Assembly (NCBI GenBank): GCA_963825505.1
Contig: CAWGTL010000004.1
Span: forward strand, 1 to 64,000
Length of the DNA: 64,000 nucleotides
DNA from: JBBQSN01 sp963825505
GTDB taxonomy: Bacteria; Actinomycetota; Actinomycetes; Actinomycetales; CAWJMD01
Reading direction: 5' to 3'
Positions 35,609-42,316 of this stretch are shown here, one piece after another. Position numbers and translations under genes: made by a program. Each line of letters opens with the position of its first letter. The stretch's first letter is position 1. The notes under the pieces were generated by a model that made no database searches, was not told the origin of the DNA, and worked only from the letters and a program-made list of their open reading frames with translations.

Positions 35609-36727
35609 ATGGCGACCAGCAGGAAGACGAACGGGGACAGCGGCGCGTCGCTGGACCTCGACGTCCTGACCACGTCGTTGGCGGACGCCGGCGCACCGTG
35701 GGAGATGGCCTACACCTCGATGACGGCGCTCGAGGAGGACGAGAGGCGGGTCCGCCTCGGGGTACCACCCAAGCCCGACGTGCCGGACGACGACGAAGGG
35801 GCCGCCTCGGCGGCGACGGCGGCCAGCGCCGACATCGTCGGCGCGCCGGCCGTGTTCGACGTCCGCAACGTCGGGGGCGTCAGCTACGACACCGCCGTCA
35901 AGGACCAGGGCGGCTGCGGATCGTGCGTGGCGTTCGGCGTGGCCGGCGCGATGGAGGTCGTGTTCCGGTACACCCGACGCACGCAGACGCCGGTGGACTT
36001 CTCCGAGGCCCACCTGTTCTACGTGCACGGACGCTCCGAGGGACGCAACTGCGGCAACGGCTGGTGGCCCGACCGGGCGCTGACCCACGCGCAGGCCACC
36101 GGCGTGACCTTCGAGGACTACTACCCCTACACCGCGGGTGACCAGAACGGCTCCGCGCTCAACGCCGACTGGCGCAACCGGCTGGCGAAGGCCACCGCCT
36201 GGGAGAACGTCTCCGGCAACGCGCTGAAGATGAAGGAGGCCATCTCGACCTACGGGGCGATCACCGCCTGCTTCAACGTCTACCAGGACTTCTTCAGCTA
36301 CCGGTCGGGTGTCTACCGTCACGTCAGCGGGTCGCTGGCCGGAGGCCACTGCGTGATCCTCGTCGGCTACGACGACGCGGCCGGGTGCTGGATCGCCCGC
36401 AACAGCTGGTCGGCCGGCTGGGGCGACGGCGGCTACTTCCGGATCGGCTACGGGCAGTGCGGCATCGAGACGTTCCAGACCTGCACGGTCCAGGGCGTCA
36501 CCGTGCGCGCGTGGCTGCCCAACCAGGCCGTCTCCGGCCTGTGGTCCAACGAGTTCGACGGCAACGTGTGGGCGCACGGCGCCCAGCGCGGCTGGCTCAA
36601 GCTCGACGGCGGCGACGCCGGGATCAACCACGCGATGCTCTCCGAGCTCGCGGCGTCCAAGGCGCTCGGCCGTCCCGTCGGCATGTTCGAGGACAACGGC
36701 AGCGTCCAGCAGATCTACGCCTGGTGA
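35609..36727 (+). CDS. Papain-like (C1A) cysteine protease with C-terminal IYxW domain
   Basis: The 372-residue protein has a pro-region (PWEMAYTSMTALEEDERRVR), then KDQGGCGSCVAFG with catalytic Cys106, GGHCVILVGYDD with His247, and ARNSWSAGWGDGGYFRIGYG with Asn265: the complete papain triad and oxyanion Gln. From about residue 310 a further domain of some 62 residues ends in VQQIYAW and matches the end of the next gene's product. No signal peptide is visible, so it is probably made as a cytosolic zymogen or leaves by another route. ATG 35609 has AGGAAGG eight bases upstream. Substrate is unknown. Confidence 0.9.
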   Translation: MATSRKTNGDSGASLDLDVLTTSLADAGAPWEMAYTSMTALEEDERRVRLGVPPKPDVPDDDEGAASAATAASADIVGAPAVFDVRNVGGVSYDTAVKDQGGCGSCVAFGVAGAMEVVFRYTRRTQTPVDFSEAHLFYVHGRSEGRNCGNGWWPDRALTHAQATGVTFEDYYPYTAGDQNGSALNADWRNRLAKATAWENVSGNALKMKEAISTYGAITACFNVYQDFFSYRSGVYRHVSGSLAGGHCVILVGYDDAAGCWIARNSWSAGWGDGGYFRIGYGQCGIETFQTCTVQGVTVRAWLPNQAVSGLWSNEFDGNVWAHGAQRGWLKLDGGDAGINHAMLSELAASKALGRPVGMFEDNGSVQQIYAW

Positions 36728-36738
36728 AGGAGGCGACG

Positions 36739-37158
36739 ATGAGCATCACCCACGACGGACCGACCCTGCTCCCCGAGCAGCGCGCGGAGAGCGGCACGTC
36801 CACGGCGGCGGGCACCAGCGCTCCGACGCTGGACCACATCGACCTCAGGACGGTCGGCGAGGCGATGTCGTCCGCGCCGAGCGCGGCGCCACCCGGGACG
36901 GCCGGGGTGCAGGCCGGCGAGCAGGCGGTCACCGGCACCTGGACCACGAACGTGACGATCGACGCCCTGTGGTCGATCGCCGAGCCGCGCAACGCCTGGA
37001 TCCACGTGGCGGGCGGCGCGTGGAAGAAGGTCTACAACGCCCGTGACGGCGCCTACCAGGCGCTGCTCACGCTCGCCTCGCAGGCGCGGCAGACCGGGAA
37101 GCCGGTCAGCATGCGCGAGGAGGCCGACGGGATGGTCTACGAGATCTACCTCTGGTAG
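36739..37158 (+). CDS. Companion protein sharing the protease's C-terminal IYxW domain
   Basis: The 139-residue product begins 11 bp after the protease stop with a strong GAAGGAGG ribosome site. The first 65 residues are Ser/Thr/Ala-rich and probably disordered. Residues about 70-139 align with the protease tail: both have LWS, N-x-W-x-H, W-x-K, L-x-x-LA, G-x-PV-x-M-x-E and end IY-x-W. This shared domain suggests a common ligand or that the companion is a decoy, adaptor or substrate of the protease. No signal peptide. I do not know a named family. Confidence 0.75.
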   Translation: MSITHDGPTLLPEQRAESGTSTAAGTSAPTLDHIDLRTVGEAMSSAPSAAPPGTAGVQAGEQAVTGTWTTNVTIDALWSIAEPRNAWIHVAGGAWKKVYNARDGAYQALLTLASQARQTGKPVSMREEADGMVYEIYLW

Positions 37159-37189
37159 CCCGCCTCCTCGCACCTGGCGCCGGGCCGGC

Positions 37190-37510
37190 TCACCGCACGG
37201 TGACGTCGACCCGGCGCTCCTGCGCGCTCCCGTCCTCCCAGGGTCGCGACAGCCGCAGGTCGAGCCGCCACGACCCCGCGCGCTCGGCCCGCAGCCGGAA
37301 GGTGCGGGCGTGGCCGCTGCCCGGCGCGCGCACCGTGCGGTCGGGGTCCTCGGGCTCCTCGTGCTCGTCCTCCAGCAGCACCAGCCCCTCCCCGGCGCGG
37401 GCGTGCCACAGGTAGCCGGTGGTGGCGTTCTCCGGGAGCCGGACCACGAGCACGTCGCCCGGGTCGAGCGCGACGGCGGTGGCGCCCTCGACGAGCTCGA
37501 CCTCGCTCAT
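37190..37510 (-). CDS. Chagasin-family inhibitor of papain-type proteases (I42)
   Basis: The 106-residue protein shows all three inhibitory loops of chagasin in order: L1 NATTGY (residues 28-33; family NPTTGF/Y), L2 GSGH (64-67; family G-x-G-G) and L3 RPW (89-91). Chagasins block C1A proteases by filling the active-site cleft. It is encoded convergently, 31 bp beyond the companion gene, next to a papain-like protease, so a cognate pair is likely. It has no signal peptide, as expected for an inhibitor guarding the cytosol. ATG 37510 starts the conserved part. Confidence 0.88.
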   Translation of the reverse strand: MSEVELVEGATAVALDPGDVLVVRLPENATTGYLWHARAGEGLVLLEDEHEEPEDPDRTVRAPGSGHARTFRLRAERAGSWRLDLRLSRPWEDGSAQERRVDVTVR

Positions 37511-37546
37511 GGTCAGCAGGCTACGCCGGGGTGCACACTGAGGACC

Positions 37547-37738
37547 ATGCGCGAGACGACGGTCCCTCACCCGGTCGACCTGGCCGACCGGATCCGCGAG
37601 AACCGGTTCACCGTCCTGCCCGGACGGGTGCCGCCCGAGCAGGTCGGCGAGCTGCTCGACGTCGACCCGCCGAGCGACTTCGACCCGATCGACCTGCAGG
37701 CCAAGTGGCTGCTGATGTACGGGATCGGCGTGCTCTAG
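37547..37738 (+). CDS. Small hypothetical protein
   Basis: A 63-residue frame starts MRETTVPHPVDLADRIRENR and ends LLMYGIGVL. It has high third-position G/C and an AGGA just before the ATG. It begins 36 bp from the divergent inhibitor gene. I recognise no family; it lies at the border of the low-G+C accessory stretch and may belong to either side. Confidence 0.5.
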   Translation: MRETTVPHPVDLADRIRENRFTVLPGRVPPEQVGELLDVDPPSDFDPIDLQAKWLLMYGIGVL

Positions 37739-37743
37739 GCAGG

Positions 37744-37797
37744 TCAGCCGACCTGCGCCATCACCTCGTCGCTGACGTCGAAGTTGGCCAAGACGTC
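37744..37797 (-). pseudogene. Stranded 3' end of a yebC gene
   Basis: On the minus strand this segment reads HDVLANFDVSDEVMAQVG then stop, which matches what I remember as the usual actinobacterial YebC C-terminus (VFANFDVSDEVM). It shares with the real yebC a direct repeat of 21 of 23 bp (37774-37796 against 39164-39186), including 15 identical bases. Codons before it are not YebC-like. It is best read as the original yebC end left behind when the 1.4 kb in between was inserted. Confidence 0.6.
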
Positions 37798-37846
37798 GTG
37801 CGCCAGTCGTCGTAAGGGCTTGTCGGTCGCGACGTAACGTGTCGAT

Positions 37847-38290
37847 GTGCCGATCACCAGCGGAGCCTTCGTCGTCGGGTTGCTGCAGGCCGTGCCGGAA
37901 ACCAGCACGACTGTCGCCGAGCACCTCGACGACAACGATGGAGAACTTCTCCTGCACCTGCTCGTCGCAGATCTACGACGCTTCGCGCTGGCCGCCTGGA
38001 CCGCTGGCAACACGGGTGTGACGCAGCGGTGCCTGACCTTTCTCGACGCGGCTCTGCGCGACGGTGATGAAGCGGTGCAGAACGCCGTAGCCGTCTCGTT
38101 CGTCGAGGACATGGGTCTCTGGGAGGAAGGCACCCGACCGTTCCTCGAAGTGTGGCCCGCCGCCCTCGCCGAGGAGGCGAGACGTCAGGAACGTTACGGG
38201 GGCCAGGGGCCGTCCTCGCCCATGAGCGGTTGGGGACGTCACATCACGTCAGACAGTTCGACGCCTTCCATCACGTCGATGATCTCGTAG
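37847..38290 (+). CDS. DUF7674-like protein (possible immunity-type protein)
   Basis: The 147-residue frame has the core LLQAVPETSTTVAEHLDDND, RFALAAWTAGNTGVTQRCL, VQNAVAVSFVEDM and WPAALAEEARRQER, resembling DUF7674 proteins, which are often found near polymorphic toxins. After about residue 130 the frame runs into a 29-bp repeat of the yebC tail, and its last 15 residues (SDSSTPSITSMIS) come from that repeat read antisense. The gene end was therefore probably replaced. Start GTG lacks a strong ribosome site. Codon use is less G/C-rich than in the core genes. Confidence 0.7.
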   Translation: MPITSGAFVVGLLQAVPETSTTVAEHLDDNDGELLLHLLVADLRRFALAAWTAGNTGVTQRCLTFLDAALRDGDEAVQNAVAVSFVEDMGLWEEGTRPFLEVWPAALAEEARRQERYGGQGPSSPMSGWGRHITSDSSTPSITSMIS

Positions 38291-38295
38291 GCCAT
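38239..38295 (-). CDS. 18-residue micro-ORF, copy B
   Basis: An ATG at 38295 opens MAYEIIDVMEGVELSDVM then stop, 25 bp after the lipoprotein gene ending at 38321. Its second half equals the present YebC tail except D to E. It is the same length (57 nt) as copy C at 38704 and shares M-x-Y at its start. No strong ribosome site. It may be a micropeptide gene or a scar of a displaced yebC end. Confidence 0.4.
   Translation of the reverse strand: MAYEIIDVMEGVELSDVM
38249..38277 (-). repeat. 29-bp yebC-tail repeat, copy B
   Basis: This is one of three 29-bp direct repeats beginning TCAGACAGTTCGACGCC on the plus strand. It differs from copies C and D at positions 18 and 24 only. Both are third codon positions in the frame read by yebC. 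Spacing to copy C is 465 bp. Confidence 0.85.
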
Positions 38296-38320
38296 CGTCG
38301 CGCGGTCGCACCGGCAGGCA

Positions 38321-38668
38321 TCAGCGGTTGTCCACGATCGACATGTCGCCTTCACCTCGGATGACGACGTAGGTCCCGTCCTCACAAAGGCGCTCATCGG
38401 ACAGGCTCGCGTAGTCGTTCCCGTTGGAGCGGACGACGATCGCAGTGGTGGAACAACCTTCGTTCAGGACGGGCACTTGTGCGAGCTCACCTGGCGGAAC
38501 CGTCCGGGTGAAGAGGCCACTTTCGAACTCGATCTCGAGGACGAGGGCCGTTTCATTGTGCAGGTCGACGTTCTCGCCGTCCGTCTCGAGAAAGTTCAAC
38601 GAGCATCCCGACACACCAAGGCACACGGCGGCCCATACGTAGACCAGGGAACGACACCACTTGAACAC
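38321..38668 (-). CDS. Small lipoprotein (cassette 2)
   Basis: The 115-residue product has a signal peptide ending in the lipobox GVSGC and then a domain of about 90 residues (LHNETALVLEIEFESGLFTR, VPPGELAQVPV, STTAIVVRSNGNDYASL) with a Cys pair. Start GTG has a very strong GGGGGGAGG site seven bases upstream. It is not similar to the other cassette lipoprotein beyond the lipid anchor. Lower G+C than the core: 60-base blocks at 38401 and 38521 count to 57-60%. It would sit on the outer face of the membrane. Role unknown. Confidence 0.75.
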   Translation of the reverse strand: MFKWCRSLVYVWAAVCLGVSGCSLNFLETDGENVDLHNETALVLEIEFESGLFTRTVPPGELAQVPVLNEGCSTTAIVVRSNGNDYASLSDERLCEDGTYVVIRGEGDMSIVDNR

Positions 38669-38703
38669 CTGACGCCTCCCCCCACTCGCGCCTTCGAGGA
38701 CGG

Positions 38704-38760
38704 TCAGACCAACTCAGACAGTTCGACGCCGTCCATGACGTCAGTCATGGCGTACCGCAT
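38704..38760 (-). CDS. 18-residue micro-ORF, copy C
   Basis: The ATG overlaps the stop of the upstream lipoprotein gene (TGATG) and the frame reads MRYAMTDVMDGVELSELV then stop. The overlap would allow translational coupling. Length and the DVM(D/E)GVELS core match copy B. It contains 29-bp repeat C. Confidence 0.45.
   Translation of the reverse strand: MRYAMTDVMDGVELSELV
38714..38742 (-). repeat. 29-bp yebC-tail repeat, copy C
   Basis: This copy differs from copy D inside yebC only at position 18 (a silent GAC/GAT change). It lies 427 bp from copy D. The lipoprotein gene 38760-39116 lies between them. Confidence 0.85.
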
Positions 38761-39116
38761 CAACCTTCGGACAGGAAGCGGACCTCCTCTCCGGTCAGAC
38801 CATCGATGACCACTCGATGCCCGAGGTCACGACCCAGTTCGACGGTCTTCACGTCAACGCACGTGGCCCGATAGCCGGATGGTGGGACGTCCGTCCGCTT
38901 GACGTAGATGATCACGCGGTCGCCTGCTTCCTCGACCTCGACCTGCAAGTGGGCTTGGCAGGTGCTGGTCCCGATATCGAGGGACCGCGAGCGCTCGCTC
39001 CCCGACACTTCGAGGATCGGGACCGCTGATGAGTCAGGGCCGCTCGCGCACGAGGTGGACATCATCAGCGCGACGCTGAGCGTCACCCAGCGCCTCGCGA
39101 GCCTCAGACGGTCCAC
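38760..39116 (-). CDS. Small lipoprotein (cassette 1)
   Basis: The 118-residue product has a signal peptide with lipobox-like STSC, then a domain with CQAHLQVEVEEAGDRVIIYV and ATCVDVKTVELGRDLGHRVVIDG. The last part resembles the 'LG-x-R-x-VVDG-TG' ending seen in many small actinobacterial lipoproteins. The GTG lies 14 bp after the yebC stop in the same direction, so it is likely read through from yebC. Two Cys could form a disulfide. Function unknown. Confidence 0.72.
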   Translation of the reverse strand: MDRLRLARRWVTLSVALMMSTSCASGPDSSAVPILEVSGSERSRSLDIGTSTCQAHLQVEVEEAGDRVIIYVKRTDVPPSGYRATCVDVKTVELGRDLGHRVVIDGLTGEEVRFLSEG

Positions 39117-39130
39117 CGAGACACCGTGGG

Positions 39131-39883
39131 CTACGCGTACTCAGACAGTTCGACGCCATCCATGACGTCGAAGTTGGCGAACACGTTCTGCACGTCGTCG
39201 CTGTCCTCGAGGGCGTCGATGAGGCGGAAGATCTTCTCCGCGCCCTCGGCGTCGAGCTCGACCTGCACGGCGGGGACGAACTGCGCGTCGGCCGAGTCGT
39301 AGTCGATGCCGGCCTCCTGGAGGGCGGTGCGGACCGCCACGAGGTCGGTGGCCTCGCTGACGACCTCGAAGGTCTCGCCGAGGTCGTTGACCTCCTCGGC
39401 GCCGGCGTCGAGCACCGCCGCCAGCACGTCGTCCTCCTCGAGCCCGGCGGCCGGGACGAGGACGACGCCCTTGCGGGTGAACAGGTACGAGACCGAGCCC
39501 GGGTCGGCCATCTGGCCGCCGTTGCGGGTGAACGCGACCCGCACGTCGGACGCCGCACGGTTGCGGTTGTCGGTGAGGCACTCCACCAGCACCGCGACGC
39601 CGTTCGGGCCGTAGCCCTCGTACATGATCGTCTGGTAGTCGGCGCCGCCGGTCTCCGCGCCGGAGCCGCGCTTGAGGGCGCGGTCGATGTTGTCGTTCGG
39701 CACCGACGACTTCTTCGCCTTCTGGATGGCGTCGTACAGCGTGGGGTTGCCGGCCGGGTCGCCGCCGCCGGTGCGCGCCGCGACCTCGATGTTCTTGATC
39801 AGCTTGGCGAACATCTTGCCGCGCTTGGCGTCGATGACGGCCTTCTTGTGCTTCGTGGTCGCCCACTTGGAGTGGCCGCTCAT
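39131..39883 (-). CDS. yebC: YebC/PmpR-family protein (translation factor/regulator) with replaced C-terminus
   Basis: The 250-residue protein starts MSGHSKWATTKHKKAVIDAKRG and follows the family throughout (DNIDRALKRGSG, YEGYGPNGVAVLVECLTDN) to DSDDVQNVFANFDV. It then ends MDGVELSEYA, unlike the SDEVM-type end I expect for actinobacteria. The ending is encoded by a 29-bp sequence repeated twice downstream. YebC proteins help ribosomes through polyproline stretches or act as DNA-binding regulators. The ATG overlaps the pdxT stop (TGATG). Confidence 0.95.
   Translation of the reverse strand: MSGHSKWATTKHKKAVIDAKRGKMFAKLIKNIEVAARTGGGDPAGNPTLYDAIQKAKKSSVPNDNIDRALKRGSGAETGGADYQTIMYEGYGPNGVAVLVECLTDNRNRAASDVRVAFTRNGGQMADPGSVSYLFTRKGVVLVPAAGLEEDDVLAAVLDAGAEEVNDLGETFEVVSEATDLVAVRTALQEAGIDYDSADAQFVPAVQVELDAEGAEKIFRLIDALEDSDDVQNVFANFDVMDGVELSEYA
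39141..39169 (-). repeat. 29-bp yebC-tail repeat, copy D (inside yebC)
   Basis: This copy encodes the DVMDGVELSE segment of YebC. It is the promoter-proximal copy in the yebC transcript and the only one fused to a full-length gene. The adjoining 15 bases (39164-39178) recur at 37774-37788. Confidence 0.85.
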
Positions 39884-40484
39884 GTGCTGTGCTCCCTCAC
39901 CATCTGCACGAACAGCCCGTGCACGCGCTGGTCCCCCGTGACCTCCGGGTGGAACGACGTGGCGAGCAACGGACCCTGACGAACGGCCACGATCCTACCG
40001 TCGGCGGGCCCGCCTCGACCCGCGCGAGCACCTCGACCCCCTCGCCGAGCTCCTCCACCCACGGCGCGCGGATGAAGACGGCACGGACGCGTCCGTCGAC
40101 GCCGGTGAACGAGATGTCCTCCTCGAAGGAGTCGACCTGCCGACCGAACGCGTTGCGGCGCACCGTGACGTCGAGCCCGCCGAAGGTCTGCTGGTCGGGG
40201 CGGCCGTCGAGGACCCGGTCGGCCAGCAGGATCATCCCGGCGCACGAGCCGTAGGCCGGCAGTCCCGCGCGCAGCGCCGCGACGAGCGGCTCGCGCACCT
40301 CGAACGCCCGGGCGAGCTTGTCGATCGTGGTCGACTCCCCGCCGGGCAGGACGATCCCGTCGAGGCCGTCGAGCTCCTCCGGCCGGCGCACCGTGCGGGT
40401 CGAGGCACCGCTGGCCTCGAGCGCGCGCAGGTGCTCGCGGACGTCGCCCTGCAGGGCCAGGACGCCGATGAGAGGGGTGGTCAC
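39880..40484 (-). CDS. pdxT: Pyridoxal 5'-phosphate synthase glutaminase subunit, frame broken near 40008
   Basis: The frame starts MTTPLIGVLALQGDVREHLRAL and has LPGGESTTIDKLA and PAYGSCAGMILLA with the catalytic Cys. After VLARVEAGP it leaves the family; the next frame continues PADGRIVAVRQGPLLATSFHPEVTG with the catalytic His/Glu. One extra G in the run at 40006-40008 restores 201 residues. PdxT supplies ammonia to PdxS. The two genes are separated here by about 4.1 kb. A base-calling error is likelier than true loss. Confidence 0.9.
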
Positions 40485-40506
40485 GGCGAGCAGCGTAGGC
40501 AGCCGG

Positions 40507-41397
40507 TCAGGCGGTGACGCGCGCGGCCCGGCCCGCCGGCGGCTCCGGCACGACGTCGCCGTGCAGCGCCCATGCCAGCGCCTCCACCCCGTCGACCACC
40601 CTCGGTCCCGGGCGGGTCACCAACCCGCCGGCGTCGAGCGCCCACACCTGCGCGGACGGCAGCCGGTCGCGCACCTCGCCGGCCTGCGCCACGGCGTCGG
40701 CGAGCCCGTACCCGCACGGCGCGACCACCACGACGTCGGCGCGGGCGGCCGCGACCTCGGACCACTCGACGCCGATGCTGCGCTCCCCTGGCAGGGCGAG
40801 CACCGGCTCGCCGCCGGCCGCCGTCACCAGGTCGGGCACCCAGTGGCCGGCCAGGTAGGCAGGGTCGGTCCACTCCAGCACCAGCACCCGGGGACGCGGC
40901 CGGTCGGCGACGGCGGTCGTCACCGCGTCCAGGCGGCCCTGCAGGGCAGCGCGCACGCGTGAACCGGCCTCCGGGCGACCGGTCGCCGCGGCCACGGCGA
41001 CGACGCCGTCGAGCACCTCGGCGAGGCGGTGCGGGTCGAGCGTGACGACCGCGCCGGGGCACCCGGCGGCGTCCAGGGCCGCCTGCGCCTCGCCCGCCGG
41101 CAGCGCGCAGACCCGGCACAGGTCCTGCGTCAGCACGACGTCGGGGGCGATCTCGGCCATCGCGGCGGCGTCGAGGTCGTAGAGCCCGAGACCCGCCCGC
41201 ACCCGCTCCTTGACGCGTGCGTCGATCTCGCCCGGCGTGAGGCCCTCGGTCGCCAGGCCGGTGACGACCACGCGGTGGTCGTCCCGCGCCGACGCCGGTT
41301 CGTCGCACTCGAACGTCACGCCGCGCAGGTCGCCCTGCAGCCCGAGCGCGTAGACCCACTCGGTGGCGGACGGCAGCAGCGACACGATCCCCGGCAC
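40507..41397 (-). CDS. BtuF-like helical-backbone metal receptor (cobalamin/iron-chelate binding family)
   Basis: The 296-residue protein begins directly with MPGIVSLLPSATEWVYALGL, the periplasmic-binding (TroA/BtuF) fold, and has LVLEWTDPAYLAGHWVPDLV. No signal peptide is present, so it is probably cytoplasmic; such soluble versions are common in actinobacteria near no transporter. No ABC permease or ATPase lies nearby. Ligand unknown. GTG start. Confidence 0.75.
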   Translation of the reverse strand: MPGIVSLLPSATEWVYALGLQGDLRGVTFECDEPASARDDHRVVVTGLATEGLTPGEIDARVKERVRAGLGLYDLDAAAMAEIAPDVVLTQDLCRVCALPAGEAQAALDAAGCPGAVVTLDPHRLAEVLDGVVAVAAATGRPEAGSRVRAALQGRLDAVTTAVADRPRPRVLVLEWTDPAYLAGHWVPDLVTAAGGEPVLALPGERSIGVEWSEVAAARADVVVVAPCGYGLADAVAQAGEVRDRLPSAQVWALDAGGLVTRPGPRVVDGVEALAWALHGDVVPEPPAGRAARVTA

Positions 41398-41416
41398 GAC
41401 GCGAGGCTATCCGCGC

Positions 41417-42016
41417 TCACGGCCCGACCTCGGCCTCCACCTGCTCGGCGAGCCGGTGCCAGTCCTGCGCGAGCGCCACCGAGACCAGCCCGTCAGCGAC
41501 GATCGGGTCCCCCTGCAGCTGCCGGACGGCGACGGCCGGGGTCGTCGGGCCGCGGTCCCCGTCCGCCGGGCCGTCGGTGCGGGCCAGGACCACGAGCTGC
41601 CCGCCTGGGCTCGTCTGCACGGTGCCGCTCCAGCCCTCCTCCGACCGGTCCGCACAGGCCTCGACCGGAGCACCGCCCGGGCGCGTGAGGTTGCCGGAGA
41701 ACCGGTCGTCGCCGGCCCAGGACACCGTGAGGAGCAGCTGCACCACGCCGTCGTCGCCGCTGAGGAAGACCGAGTACGACGGTCCGCACGGTGGGGCGCC
41801 CGGCGACAGCGACGTCGCCGTCCGCTCCACCTGGCCGACCTCCAGGTCGACCCCCGCCTCGCGCGCCGCGGCCACCAGCACGACCGCCACCGGCACCACC
41901 CTGGCCGCCCGGCCTCGGCGGACCCGGCGGCGCACCCCCGCCATCCGCTCGGCGTGCGGCACGCGGCCGTCGTCGGCCGCGGCCCGCAGCTCCTGACGCA
42001 GCTCGTCGAGGTCCAT
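41417..42016 (-). CDS. Anti-sigma-like or partner protein of the decayed sigma factor
   Basis: The 199-residue frame starts MDLDELRQELRAAADDGRVP, typical of proteins encoded after SigE-family sigma genes. The hydrophobic stretch (ARVVPVAVVLVAA) is short for a membrane span and passes straight into AREAGVDLEVGQVERT, so part of the helix may be missing. The rest is a beta-rich external-type domain with two Cys. The GTG/ATG start lies at the end of the sigma remnant. Function is uncertain. Confidence 0.5.
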   Translation of the reverse strand: MDLDELRQELRAAADDGRVPHAERMAGVRRRVRRGRAARVVPVAVVLVAAAREAGVDLEVGQVERTATSLSPGAPPCGPSYSVFLSGDDGVVQLLLTVSWAGDDRFSGNLTRPGGAPVEACADRSEEGWSGTVQTSPGGQLVVLARTDGPADGDRGPTTPAVAVRQLQGDPIVADGLVSVALAQDWHRLAEQVEAEVGP

Positions 42017-42256
42017 CACGCGCCACCTCCCGCTCGGGCAGGTCCTCGAGGTAGCGCAGGACCACCACGGCACGCTGCTGCGCCGGCAGCCGGGCGAGTC
42101 GCCCTCGACCCGCCGCCACGCGCGCCACGACCGGGCGAGCGCGGTCTGGACCAGGTCCTCGGCCAGGCCGTGGTCGCGCGTCAGCAGGAACGCCGTCGCG
42201 TGCAGCCGGTGGCCGGCTGCCGCGACGAACGCGTCGAACCCTTCTGGTGCCCGCAC
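42017..42256 (-). pseudogene. SigE-family ECF sigma factor, internally deleted
   Basis: The gene starts with a good GAGGGGAG site and GTG: FDAFVAAAGHRLHATAFLLT, then HGLAEDLVQTALARSWRAWR (region 2). Straight after RRVEGDSP the next recognisable segment, in another frame, is LPAQQRAVVVLRYLEDLPEREVA (start of region 4). Region 2's end, the linker and the region-4 recognition helix are missing. It cannot be a working sigma factor as it stands. Confidence 0.7.
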
Positions 42257-42316
42257 GGCTCTCCCCTCGTCGAAGAGTCATACGCCCCGGGGCGGTCGCA
42301 GGGTTGCAGCGCGCGG

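Noticed and set aside
37744..38133. A 129-codon minus-strand protein opposite the DUF7674-like gene
   Set aside because: Most of it is the antisense shadow of the plus-strand gene; only its last 18 codons (the yebC tail remnant) are meaningful.
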